Below, piece after piece: positions 51,473 to 59,587 of a stretch of 64,000 nt of DNA (position 1 is the first letter of the stretch; every line of letters starts with the position of its first letter). Source of the stretch: Mycobacterium yunnanensis (lineage in GTDB: Bacteria > Actinomycetota > Actinomycetes > Mycobacteriales > Mycobacteriaceae); the NCBI RefSeq assembly GCF_025823185.1, contig NZ_JACKVK010000004.1, positions 186,001-250,000 of the forward strand. The letters run 5' to 3'. Both the position numbers and the translations under genes were made by a program. The notes beneath the pieces were generated by a model. The model was not told the origin of the DNA. It saw nothing but the letters and a program-made list of their open reading frames with translations, and did no database searches.

Positions 51473-52834
51473 ATGGTGGCCATGGCAGCCACACCGCTCA
51501 CCGCCGCGGCCACGTCCACCCTCGAATCGGCCGGCGTCACCACGCTCGTCGGCACCGTCGTCAACGCCGCCGGTCTCTGTCACGCCAAGACCGTTCCCTT
51601 GAGCAAGATGAGCGGGTTCGCCAACCCCGGCCTCGGGGCCAGCCCGGTATGGCACGTGTTCACCGTCGACCAATCGGGCATCGCCCTCGGCGGTGCCATC
51701 GGCGTGGTCGGCGACCAACGGATCCGCGTCGACCTCGACGGGTTGAGGATCCTCGGGGACGGCCTGGCGTGGGCACCGGGATCGTTCTTCAGCCAGGACG
51801 GCGCTCCCGATCCGTTCTGCAGTCGAGGCGCCCTGACGCGCGTGGAAGACCGGTTGGCCGCAGCAGGTCTCACCGCGCTCGTCGGCCACGAGATGGAGTT
51901 CGTCTTGGTCGGGCCGGACGGCGCGGCCCTGCCGTCGCACCTGTGGGCGCAGTACGGACTGGCGGGCGTCCTGGAATACGAAGGCTTCGTCCGCGACGTC
52001 ATCGAAGCTGGCACCGCCGCCGGGGTGTCGATCGAGCAGTTCCATCCCGAGTACGGCGCCAACCAGTTCGAGATGTCGCTGGCACCGAAGACGCCGGTCG
52101 CCGCCGCCGATCAGTTGATCGCCGCGCGCATCGTCGTCGGAAGGACCGCGCGCAAGCACGGCCTGCGCGTCAGCCTCTCGCCGGTGCCGTTCGCCGGTGC
52201 CGTCGGTTCCGGTGCACATCAACACTTCTCACTGCGTCACGACGGCGTTCCGCTGTTCTCCGGCGGCCAGGGCGCCCAGGGGATGCGTCCCGCTGGGGAG
52301 GCCGCCGTCGCCGGTGTGCTGGCCGGTCTGATCGATGCGCAGGCTCTGCTGTGCGGATCCATCCTTTCGGGACTTCGGATGCAGGTGGGCAGCTGGTCGG
52401 GTGCCAGCGTCTGCTGGGGTACCGAGAACCGCGAGGCCGCGGTTCGCTTCCTGCGCGGTGGCCCGGGCAACGCGCACGGGGCCAACGTCGAGGTGAAGGT
52501 GGTCGACCCCTCGGCCAACCCGTACCTCGCATCCGCGGCGATCCTCGGTCTCGCCCTCGACGGCATCGAACGCGAATTGCCGCTGCCGGCGGAGGTTCCG
52601 GTGGATCCGGGGACGCTGTCGCCCGACGAGCGGAGCGCGGCCGGAATCGGGCTGCTGTCCGACGATCAGGCTGCCGTGGTGGGCGCCCTGGCCGAATCAA
52701 GCCTGTTGCGAGGCATTCTCGGGGACGCCGCGGTCGACTCTGTCGTCGCGGTTCGCCGGTACGAGCACGAGCACTTCGCCGATCTGACGCCGGAGCAACT
52801 CGCAGAACGGTTCAGGCTGGCGTGGAGCGTGTAG
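51473..52834 (+). CDS. Glutamine-synthetase-family ligase (non-GlnA paralogue)
   Basis: 453 residues from ATG 51473; ATG 51482 (MAATPLTAAATSTLESAG) is equally possible. The active-site motifs are VGHEMEFVLVGPDG (metal-binding Glu), HPEYGANQFEMSLAPKTPVA, GSGAHQHFSLRHDG (ATP/His loop) and the C-terminal ENREAAVRFLRGGPGNAHGA. NVEVKVVDPSANPYLASAAI is typical for gamma-glutamyl ligases. The protein has the overall length of GSI but is clearly divergent from housekeeping GlnA and lacks its adenylylation-site Tyr loop. Members of this clade make gamma-glutamyl amides of amines or anilines. It is probably co-transcribed with the AhpD-like gene. Confidence 0.85.
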   Translation: MVAMAATPLTAAATSTLESAGVTTLVGTVVNAAGLCHAKTVPLSKMSGFANPGLGASPVWHVFTVDQSGIALGGAIGVVGDQRIRVDLDGLRILGDGLAWAPGSFFSQDGAPDPFCSRGALTRVEDRLAAAGLTALVGHEMEFVLVGPDGAALPSHLWAQYGLAGVLEYEGFVRDVIEAGTAAGVSIEQFHPEYGANQFEMSLAPKTPVAAADQLIAARIVVGRTARKHGLRVSLSPVPFAGAVGSGAHQHFSLRHDGVPLFSGGQGAQGMRPAGEAAVAGVLAGLIDAQALLCGSILSGLRMQVGSWSGASVCWGTENREAAVRFLRGGPGNAHGANVEVKVVDPSANPYLASAAILGLALDGIERELPLPAEVPVDPGTLSPDERSAAGIGLLSDDQAAVVGALAESSLLRGILGDAAVDSVVAVRRYEHEHFADLTPEQLAERFRLAWSV

Positions 52835-52842
52835 GTGGCTCG

Positions 52843-53127
52843 ATGCCAGGTGTGCGGTTCGTCCGGCGCGTGGACGGTGTGACCTATGACTTCGTACGCG
52901 ATGGAGAGGCTCACGGCCATCCGTCCTTCAAGCGAGTCGACGCGGACGTCTGGTGCCGACGACTCCCGGAGTTCGGGTGGGTGGTGTGTGACGGGGCCGC
53001 CGCGGTGTCGAGCCGCCCATTCGGTGATGCGGGGTGGGGCGATCTTCCGCCCGCCGGCGTGTGGGTGAGTTACAAGGGTGATCGGTCGTACGTGTACGAC
53101 TTGGCGCACGTCGCTGCGAGGGTGTAG
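52843..53127 (+). CDS. Conserved small protein, unknown function
   Basis: 94 residues from ATG 52843, just 8 bp after the GS-like gene's stop, so it is probably co-transcribed. The sequence contains MPGVRFVRRVDGVTYDFVRD, DADVWCRRLPEFGWVVCDGA and PFGDAGWGDLPPAGVWVSYK, ending RSYVYDLAHVAARV. It has two cysteines and is rich in Trp and Tyr, with no signal peptide or membrane helix. I recognise no domain. The start is uncertain because no Shine-Dalgarno is visible. The open frame continues a long way upstream only as an antiphase shadow of the GS-like gene. Confidence 0.55.
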   Translation: MPGVRFVRRVDGVTYDFVRDGEAHGHPSFKRVDADVWCRRLPEFGWVVCDGAAAVSSRPFGDAGWGDLPPAGVWVSYKGDRSYVYDLAHVAARV

Positions 53128-53230
53128 CACGCACCTCTGACATTTCGGGGCGTCTGGGCGGGGTTGTCCACAGTGCGGCGTTCATCCACAGAACGCTTGT
53201 AGCAGAACACTTTTCGTCGGTGTGTCACCG

Positions 53231-53236
53231 TAGACT
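53231..53236 (+). promoter_or_regulatory. Predicted -10 hexamer of a leaderless transcript
   Basis: TAGACT ends six bases before ATG 53243 and there is no ribosome-binding site, so the transcript of the 13E12-type gene probably begins at its start codon. Confidence 0.5.
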
Positions 53237-53242
53237 GGGTTC

Positions 53243-54811
53243 ATGTTCGACGACTTGGTTGACGCGACGACCGGCACCCGCGGTGCCTGGGCACTGTCGT
53301 CATGGGCGCGGGTGGAGAACGCGGCCTGCGCCCGTCGGGTCGCGACGATGGCCGCCATGCTCGACGAGGCCCATGCCGCCTCCGGATCAGCCGACCGAGA
53401 CCAATGGTGCCTGGACAACCTCGACGCCGTCGCCGCCCACATCGGCGCCGCCCAGAACATCACCCCCGGCACCGCCTCCCACCAACTGTTGATCGCCGTC
53501 GCGTTGCACGACCGGTTCCCCCGCGTGGCTGCCGTGTTCGCGGAGGGGTTGATCACCTATGCGTTGGTGAAGACCGTGGTGCAGCGCGGCGCCCTGGTCA
53601 TCGACCCCGATGCCCTGCGGACCCTCGACGGCTTGCTGGCCGAGGCGTTCGGGGACTGGGAACCGCGGTCGGTCGACAAGACCGAGAAAGCCATCGACTC
53701 GTTCGTGGCCCAGGTCGACCCGAACGCGGTCCGCCGGAGCGAGGCCAAGGCGCGAGGCCGGTCGGTGGAGGTGCACATCGAGGAGGACGGCAGCGGAATG
53801 GCCACCGTGTTGGCCACCCTGTTCGCCCACGACGCCAAGGCATTCGAGGGCCGATTGAAGAACCTGGCCGCCACGGTGTGCTCGGGTGACCCGCGGACCG
53901 CCGACCAACTGCGCGCCGACGCCGTCGGTGCCCTCGGGACCGACCGCATGGCGTGCCTGTGCGGCAACGACGACTGCCCGGCCGCGCAGAACCCGCCCGC
54001 GACGGGGGTGGTGGTCTACGTGATCGCCAGTGAGGACACGCTGGCCGACCCCGCAGATCCGCCAGAGTCCGGCCCGCCTGCGCCCAAGCCCGAGACACCC
54101 GCACCGACGACCCCTGTGGACACCGACGAATCTTCGGCGGCCGATGAGCGCGCGGCCATTGACGGCGACGAACCACCGCTATTCGACAAGCCCCTGCGTG
54201 ACCTCACCCTCACCGAGGCCCTCACCCCGGCACCCGGATACTTCGCCAAGCTGCGCCCCGCGGCATTGATGGGCGGCCAGTTCCTCCCCGGCGCGATTGC
54301 CTGCCGCGCCACCGTCGGGGCCACGATCACCCGAATCGTGCACCCCGGCCAAGCCCCACCAGAGAATCGGTACCGACCGTCGAAGAAACTGGCCGACTTC
54401 ATCCGCTGCCGCGACATGACGTGCCGCTTCCCGGGCTGCCGCGTACCCGCCAGCCAGACCGACATCGATCACACGATTCCGTGGCCACACGGACCGACTG
54501 CCGCGTCCAACCTCAAGTGCGTCTGCCGTCGACACCACCTACTCAAGACGTTCTGGGGTGGTGAGAATGGTTGGCGCGACAAACAACTCGACGACGGCAC
54601 CGTCATCTGGACCGCGCCCGACGGCCAAGAGTTCGTCACCACGCCGGGCAGCCGGTTGCTGTTCCCCGAACTGTCCGCACCCACCGCCACGGTCACGACG
54701 ACCGGACGACCCGCGCCGCACACGGCCGGGCTCACCATGCCGCGGCGCAGAATCACCCGCGCCCAAGGCAACGCGGACCGCGTCCGCCGAGAACGCGGGG
54801 GCCCCTACTAG
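53243..54811 (+). CDS. 13E12-type DUF222/HNH endonuclease-domain protein
   Basis: 522 residues. The N-terminal DUF222 domain begins MFDDLVDATTGTRGAWALSS and contains GLITYALVKTVVQRGALVID and FVAQVDPNAVRRSEAKARGR. A Pro/Asp-rich linker spans about residues 270-310. The C-terminal HNH domain has CRFPGCRVPASQTDIDHTIP, WPHGPTAASNLKCVCRRHHL and LKTFWGGENGW, with paired cysteines and the catalytic His of DIDHTIP. This is the REP13E12-like family that is multicopy in mycobacteria and sometimes a phage attachment target; its biological role is unresolved. Copy number cannot be judged from one window. Its stop shares CTAG with the convergent NTF2-like gene. Confidence 0.93.
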   Translation: MFDDLVDATTGTRGAWALSSWARVENAACARRVATMAAMLDEAHAASGSADRDQWCLDNLDAVAAHIGAAQNITPGTASHQLLIAVALHDRFPRVAAVFAEGLITYALVKTVVQRGALVIDPDALRTLDGLLAEAFGDWEPRSVDKTEKAIDSFVAQVDPNAVRRSEAKARGRSVEVHIEEDGSGMATVLATLFAHDAKAFEGRLKNLAATVCSGDPRTADQLRADAVGALGTDRMACLCGNDDCPAAQNPPATGVVVYVIASEDTLADPADPPESGPPAPKPETPAPTTPVDTDESSAADERAAIDGDEPPLFDKPLRDLTLTEALTPAPGYFAKLRPAALMGGQFLPGAIACRATVGATITRIVHPGQAPPENRYRPSKKLADFIRCRDMTCRFPGCRVPASQTDIDHTIPWPHGPTAASNLKCVCRRHHLLKTFWGGENGWRDKQLDDGTVIWTAPDGQEFVTTPGSRLLFPELSAPTATVTTTGRPAPHTAGLTMPRRRITRAQGNADRVRRERGGPY

Positions 54812-55251
54812 ACCACGCCGGTCGCGTCGTACATCCACGACATGTCGGCGTTGGCGAAGTCCTCCAGCCACGTCGGGGGAGCATGGTTGGCAAGAGCGCT
54901 CATGTCCCAGTAGTCCTTCCAGAGCGAGATCTTGCCGTTCTCGACGCGGTGCACGGTGACGAATCGCAACACTGCCGACTCACCCGTCGCCCAGTGCCAT
55001 TCCTCGTGGTGCTCGTACATTGCGTCCGCACCGTCGACGACGAGCAGGCCGGTGAAGTTCTCGTAGGACGCCAGTGGCTCGAGGCCGATCTTCAATCTCT
55101 TGACGATGTTCTCGGGCCCCTTCGCCGCGGCGGTCGGGCCGACCGGGACGTCGAGGTAGATGCAGTCCTCGGACAAGAAGGACTTCAGCGACTCCCAATC
55201 GCGTGCCGACAATGCGGCCCACATGCCGAGAACCGTATCCTCAACCGACAC
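54808..55251 (-). CDS. NTF2-like/limonene-epoxide-hydrolase-fold protein
   Basis: 147 residues from GTG 55251, overlapping by 11 bp the end of the amidohydrolase gene; upstream frame is antiphase to that gene. The cone-shaped fold is indicated by SVEDTVLGMWAALSARDWES, LKSFLSEDCIYLDVPVGPTA, ENIVKRLKIGLEPLASYENF and WHWATGESAVLRFVTVHRVE then GKISLWKDYWDM. The LWKDYWD block is typical of limonene-1,2-epoxide-hydrolase-like and SnoaL-like proteins in mycobacteria. It could be an epoxide hydrolase or steroid-isomerase-like enzyme; the catalytic Asp/Arg set was not resolved. Coupling to the amidohydrolase suggests a shared pathway. Confidence 0.8.
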   Translation of the reverse strand: MSVEDTVLGMWAALSARDWESLKSFLSEDCIYLDVPVGPTAAAKGPENIVKRLKIGLEPLASYENFTGLLVVDGADAMYEHHEEWHWATGESAVLRFVTVHRVENGKISLWKDYWDMSALANHAPPTWLEDFANADMSWMYDATGVV

Positions 55252-57031
55252 TGGACAACTCGTCCTTCGGTGCGCCGACGGCGGGGGACTGGTGCGCTGC
55301 GCGTAGGAAGCGGCCGGTCCGCTGCCGACCGACCAGCTCGGTGGGCTCGCCGCCCAGGAACACCGCCCGGCCGCCGACGAGGACTGCCCGCACCGTCTCC
55401 CGGTTGCGGTTGACCATGCGCGACAGCCCGCCATACTGCTGCACCGATTCCTCGGCGTAGGCATCCAAGCGGTCGTCGAGACAGGCCGGGTCGACGATCG
55501 CGACGTCGGCCCGGTCCCCAATCCGCAGATGTCCGGCGTCGAGCCGGTACCAATCGGCCAGCTCACCGGTCAATCGGTGCACCGCCTGTTCCACCGTCAA
55601 GAACGGCGTGCCCGCGGCCTCGGCGTCGCGGACGTGGCGCAGCAGGCGCAAGCCCATGTTGTAGAAGGCCATGTTCCGCAGGTGCGCCCCGGCGTCGGAG
55701 AACCCCATCTGCACGCCCGGGTCGCGGGCCAACTTCTTGAGCACCTCGGGCCGATGGTTGGAGATCGTGGTTCGCCACCGCAGCGCCGAGCCATGGTCGA
55801 GCACCAGGTCCAAGAAGGCGTCCACGGGATGCAGGCCGCCGCGGTCGACGCCGACCTGACCGAAGGACTTGCCGACGACCGTCGGATCGGGGCACTCGAC
55901 GATCTCGGCGTCGAAGAAGTCGCGGTGCCAGACACGCATCCCGAACTTGCTCTCGTACTCCTTGCGGAACCGGCGGCGGTACTGCTCGTCGCGCATCATC
56001 TCGTTGCGCTCGACTTCGTCACGCAGGTGCAGGGCGGCCGCGCCGGCGCCGAACTCCTCGAAGATCACCAGGTCGATACCGTCGGCGTACACCTCGAACG
56101 GCACGGGCAGGTGCTGCCAGCGGAAGTTCCCGCCAAGGCGGTTGACCAGTCGGGCGACCGGCCCCATCAACGCGATCGCGTACGGGTTGGACTTCACGTC
56201 GGCCGCCGAGAGCAGGCTGGTCTTCAGCGGGTTGCGCAGCACCCCGACCGACTGCGCGACCTGTGACAGCAGGTTGAGCGGGTTCTCGATGTTGGGCCCC
56301 GACTGCAGCACTCGTCCGGCCCTGCGCAGCAACGACTTCAGGCGGCGTTGTTCGCGAGCGCCGGCGTAGGTCGACGGCAGGGTGCGCGACCGGCAGACCT
56401 CGCCGTCGATCTTGTCGAACAGCAACTGCATCGACGACATGCCGACGAAACCGGCGCGCAGCGCCTCGGCGAGCATGCGCTCCATCTCGGCCTGCTCGAC
56501 CCGGCTGGGACGCTCGCGCTTGCGGGTCGCCCGGTCGAGGCCCATCACCGCGGTCCGCATGTCGGAGTGTCCGATGAACGCCGCCAGATTCGGTCCTAGC
56601 GGCAGGGCCTCGAGCGCCTCGACGTACTCCTCGCAGGTGCGCCAAGTCTTGCGGCCGTCGACCGCGGCGATGACGTGCTCGCGGGGGATCGCCTCGACGC
56701 GACCGAAGAGGTCACCGGCCTGCGTGCCGTCGACGTGGATGGTCGACAACGAACACGAGCCCAGCATCACCGTCGTCACGCCGTGACGCAGCGACTCCGC
56801 CAACGCGGGACCGTTGAGCACCTCCACGTCGTAATGGGTGTGGATGTCGAGCAGTCCGGGCAACACCCACAGACCGGTCGCGTCGATCACCCGGGGGCAG
56901 TCGGTCGCGTCGAGATCGTCGGCCGAGACCGCTGCCACGTGCCCGCCCCGGATGCCGACGTTGCGGATCGCCGATGCGGCGCCGGTGCCGTCGAACCAGC
57001 GGCCGTTGCGAATGATCGTGTCGTAAGTCAC
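55241..57031 (-). CDS. Amidohydrolase of the D-aminoacylase/N-acyl-D-amino-acid deacylase type
   Basis: A 596-residue metal-dependent hydrolase. The urease-type N-terminal beta-sandwich strand begins MTYDTIIRNGRWFDGTGAAS, and the barrel has LPGLLDIHTHYDVEVLNGP with the HxH metal ligands. Further ligands are likely in AAFIGHSDMRTAVMGLDRAT and TTISNHRPEVLKKLARDPGV, with Asp in VQMGFSDAGAHLRNMAFYN. The C-terminal IGDRADVAIVDPACLDDRLD re-forms the sandwich. It is longer than classic D-aminoacylases (about 480) because of a central insertion near residues 200-360. Substrates in this group are N-acyl or cyclic amides. An 8-bp TTCTAGAA palindrome at 57084 lies upstream. Confidence 0.88.
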   Translation of the reverse strand: MTYDTIIRNGRWFDGTGAASAIRNVGIRGGHVAAVSADDLDATDCPRVIDATGLWVLPGLLDIHTHYDVEVLNGPALAESLRHGVTTVMLGSCSLSTIHVDGTQAGDLFGRVEAIPREHVIAAVDGRKTWRTCEEYVEALEALPLGPNLAAFIGHSDMRTAVMGLDRATRKRERPSRVEQAEMERMLAEALRAGFVGMSSMQLLFDKIDGEVCRSRTLPSTYAGAREQRRLKSLLRRAGRVLQSGPNIENPLNLLSQVAQSVGVLRNPLKTSLLSAADVKSNPYAIALMGPVARLVNRLGGNFRWQHLPVPFEVYADGIDLVIFEEFGAGAAALHLRDEVERNEMMRDEQYRRRFRKEYESKFGMRVWHRDFFDAEIVECPDPTVVGKSFGQVGVDRGGLHPVDAFLDLVLDHGSALRWRTTISNHRPEVLKKLARDPGVQMGFSDAGAHLRNMAFYNMGLRLLRHVRDAEAAGTPFLTVEQAVHRLTGELADWYRLDAGHLRIGDRADVAIVDPACLDDRLDAYAEESVQQYGGLSRMVNRNRETVRAVLVGGRAVFLGGEPTELVGRQRTGRFLRAAHQSPAVGAPKDELSSVG

Positions 57032-57095
57032 TCCGTCATAGAACAGCCGTCGCGCACCGGTGTCAACGAAATCGTGAACAGATTTCTAGAATTGT

Positions 57096-58022
57096 CTACT
57101 GCTCGGCCCAGGCGTCGGGTTGGCGACCGTCGACGTCGGTGAAGCCGTACTCGCGCGCCAACTGCACCGAGCTCGCCGACCGCTGATTCCAGCGGGCCCG
57201 GTCGGGATCGGCCGCGATCGCCGCCACTCCGCGACCCACGAAGCGTGGCGTCTCGGACTCGGTGAACGCATGCGGGGCGACGGGCCCGCCGTCGGCGCGG
57301 CACGGGTCAAGCGCGTCACGCCAACTGGCTTCGCTCACCCCGTAGTTCTCCAGCATCATCTCCGAGCGCAGCCACCCGGGCGTGACGGCGACGGCCACAC
57401 CCCCGTAGGGCGCCAGGTCGTGGCCCTGGCTGAAGGCGATGCGGTTGACCGACACCTTGGCCAGGTCGTAGAACGCCGAGAGTCGGTAATGGTGGGCGTT
57501 GAACTCGGCCGTGCCGTCGGTGACCTCCACCAGCAGGCCACCAGGTCGAGTGACGATCAGCGGTAGGAGGCAGTGCGAGGTGATGAGGTGCGTGTCGACG
57601 CCCAGCCGCAGGATCCGCAACCCGTCCTCCAGGTCGTGCTCCCACAACGGACGGTTCCACGTCGACGGCGGCCCCTTGAGGTTCTCCGCCCCCCAAATGT
57701 CGTTGACGAGGACGTCGATCGCGCCGTAGTCCGACCGGAGACGGTCGGCCAAGGCGCGCACCTGCGCCACGTCGAGATGATCAGTCGGCACCGCGACACC
57801 CACGCCGCCCAACTCGGTGACGAGTCGTGCTGTGTCCTCGACGGTTTCGGGCCTGTCGTAGTCGGAGCGCAGAGTCACCTGCGAGCTGGTGCGACCCGTG
57901 CACACCACCGTCGCACCCGCTTCGCCGAGTGCCGCCGCGATGCCCCGACCTGCGCCACGAGTGGCCCCGGCGACCACGGCCACCCGCCCAACCAGGGCGC
58001 GGCTACCCGCTGGGGCGATCAT
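57096..58022 (-). CDS. Short-chain dehydrogenase/reductase
   Basis: 308 residues from ATG 58022 (MIAPAGSRALVGRVAVVAGA). The Rossmann cofactor motif is GATRGAGRGIAAALGEAGAT. The catalytic Ser/Tyr/Lys set appears altered: the Tyr/Lys pair is likely in HYRLSAFYDLAKVSVNRIAF (YxxxK as YDLAK), and the NNAG-type motif reads VLVNDIWGAENLKGPP, an atypical NDIWG form. The C-terminal extension ends REYGFTDVDGRQPDAWAEQ. This DHRS1-like branch of SDRs has a longer C-terminus than classical ones. It is probably an NAD(P)-dependent carbonyl reductase of unknown substrate. It is divergent from the dienelactone hydrolase gene. Confidence 0.87.
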   Translation of the reverse strand: MIAPAGSRALVGRVAVVAGATRGAGRGIAAALGEAGATVVCTGRTSSQVTLRSDYDRPETVEDTARLVTELGGVGVAVPTDHLDVAQVRALADRLRSDYGAIDVLVNDIWGAENLKGPPSTWNRPLWEHDLEDGLRILRLGVDTHLITSHCLLPLIVTRPGGLLVEVTDGTAEFNAHHYRLSAFYDLAKVSVNRIAFSQGHDLAPYGGVAVAVTPGWLRSEMMLENYGVSEASWRDALDPCRADGGPVAPHAFTESETPRFVGRGVAAIAADPDRARWNQRSASSVQLAREYGFTDVDGRQPDAWAEQ

Positions 58023-58091
58023 GACGTCGAGTATCGGGTGTGGAGAGCGCCGCCATCGCAACTTGGAAAATCTGCGGGCATACTCGATCCG

Positions 58092-59003
58092 GTGACTCCG
58101 CTGCAGCGCTACATCGCCGAAGAGATCGCCACCGACCACGTCGAGGGTCTGATGTCGCGCCGCGAGGCGTTCCGACGACTCGCGCTCATCGGAGTGGGCG
58201 CCGCCGCGGCCTCCTCGCTGATCGCCGCCTGCAGCTCAGCCGAGAAGCCCGCCGCCGAGTCGCCCGTCACCTCCACCGACGCGTCGACCGAGAAGGCGCC
58301 CCCGCCCGGCATCGAGAACGCCCTGCAGACCGAACCCGTCACATGGCCCGGACCGCGTGGCGAATTGCAGGGCGCATGGGCGGCCGCGCAGACGCCCAAG
58401 GGTGCCGTGCTCGTCGTGCACGAGAACAAGGGCCTCACCGATTGGGCGCGGTCGGTTGCCGGACGCTTCGCCGGCATCGGCTACTCCAGCCTCGCGGTGG
58501 ACCTGCTGTCCGGCAAGGGCGGCACGGCGAAGTTCACCGACCCGGCCGAGGCCACCGCCGCGCTGAGCAAGATCTCCCCGCAGGACTTCACCGCCGACTT
58601 GAAGTCCGGGGTCGAAGAACTGCAGCGCCGCACCCCCGGGGTGAAGGTCGCTGCCGTCGGATTCTGCATGGGCGGCGGCCTGGTTTGGCAACTGCTCGCA
58701 GCCGGGGAGCCGCAGCTGGCCGCCGCGGTGCCGTTCTACGGTCCGACGCCGGACGATGCGGACTTCAGCGGTTCCAAGGACGTCGCGGTGCTGGCGTTCT
58801 ACGGCTCCAAGGACGCCCGCGTCACCGGCACCAAGGACGCCGCCCAGCAGGCCCTCGACAAGGCCGGGGTCGTCAACGAGCTCGTCGTCGAACAGGGCGC
58901 CGATCACGCGTTCTTCAACGACACCGGCGAGCGCTACGACCCCACGGCCGCTGCGGACGCCTGGCAACGCGTCCAAGCGTGGTTCACCAAGTACGTCGGA
59001 TAG
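58092..59003 (+). CDS. Dienelactone-hydrolase-family lipoprotein
   Basis: 303 residues from GTG 58092. CATACT (58079-58084) is placed seven bases upstream for leaderless initiation. The N-terminus has a twin-arginine-like LMSRREAFRRLALIGVGAAA followed by a lipobox LIAAC, which suggests Tat-type export and lipidation. The alpha/beta-hydrolase domain has VLVVHENKGLTDWARSVAGR, the nucleophile Cys in VGFCMGGGLVWQL, Asp near YGSKDARVTGT, and His in GADHAFFNDTGERYDP. The Cys nucleophile is the dienelactone-hydrolase hallmark. The substrate outside the membrane is unknown. It is divergent from the SDR gene with a 69-bp gap. Confidence 0.9.
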   Translation: MTPLQRYIAEEIATDHVEGLMSRREAFRRLALIGVGAAAASSLIAACSSAEKPAAESPVTSTDASTEKAPPPGIENALQTEPVTWPGPRGELQGAWAAAQTPKGAVLVVHENKGLTDWARSVAGRFAGIGYSSLAVDLLSGKGGTAKFTDPAEATAALSKISPQDFTADLKSGVEELQRRTPGVKVAAVGFCMGGGLVWQLLAAGEPQLAAAVPFYGPTPDDADFSGSKDVAVLAFYGSKDARVTGTKDAAQQALDKAGVVNELVVEQGADHAFFNDTGERYDPTAAADAWQRVQAWFTKYVG

Positions 59004-59101
59004 CAGCTCCGGCGGCCCCCGGTTTGAAGATCCGCGGTCCAGGGCAACCCCTCCTCCAGCGTGCGCGTCAATAATTGGCGCGCGTAAACGAAGGAGCGGA
59101 C

Positions 59102-59581
59102 ATGAGCACCAACACCGTCATCGCAATCGTCGTGGCCGTCGTGGTGGTCCTGCTGGTGATCCTCGGGCTGTCGTTCATGGCCCGCAGCGCACGCGACAAG
59201 AAACGCCGAGCCGAAGCCGACCGCATCCGCGATGAGGCCCGTGAGGAGAGCGCTCGCGTGGAGAAGCGCGAGGCCATCGCCGCCGAGACGGAGGCCAAGG
59301 CGCGCGCCGCGGCGGCCGAGGCAGAGGCCAAGGCAGCCGAGGCGGCCCGGCTTGCCGACCGTGCCGCCAGCCATCGCGACGAGGCCGCGTCATCCCGCGA
59401 GCAGCTCGACTCCAAGTTCCAGCACGCCGACGAGCTCGACCCGCGCCGCAAGGACGATGCCGACGCCGCATACGCCCTCGCCGAGAAGGAGCGCGCCAAG
59501 CACGAGGATCTGAACGACGGCACGCACGCCGATCACGTCGAGCGGGTCGAGCACGACCCTCAGCACCGGGTCGTCAACTAA
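59102..59581 (+). CDS. Single-pass membrane protein with charged coiled coil
   Basis: 159 residues from ATG 59102, with AAGGAG about five bases upstream. A single N-terminal helix (TVIAIVVAVVVVLLVILGLS) anchors the protein. It is followed by about 75 residues of highly charged Ala/Glu/Arg repeats (ESARVEKREAIAAETEAKAR, AAAAEAEAKAAEAARLADRA) that should form a long coiled coil. The C-terminus is acidic and His-rich (DGTHADHVERVEHDPQHRVV). No enzyme motif is seen. Similar small mycobacterial proteins are uncharacterised; a structural or scaffold role is only a guess. Confidence 0.8.
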   Translation: MSTNTVIAIVVAVVVVLLVILGLSFMARSARDKKRRAEADRIRDEAREESARVEKREAIAAETEAKARAAAAEAEAKAAEAARLADRAASHRDEAASSREQLDSKFQHADELDPRRKDDADAAYALAEKERAKHEDLNDGTHADHVERVEHDPQHRVVN

Positions 59582-59587
59582 TTCGCG

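Noticed and set aside
50683..53127. An 814-codon open frame spanning the AhpD-like and glutamine-synthetase-like genes
   Set aside because: It is an Arg- and Gly-rich out-of-phase shadow of well-supported genes. Only its last 95 codons, after the GS-like stop, are credible as a small gene.
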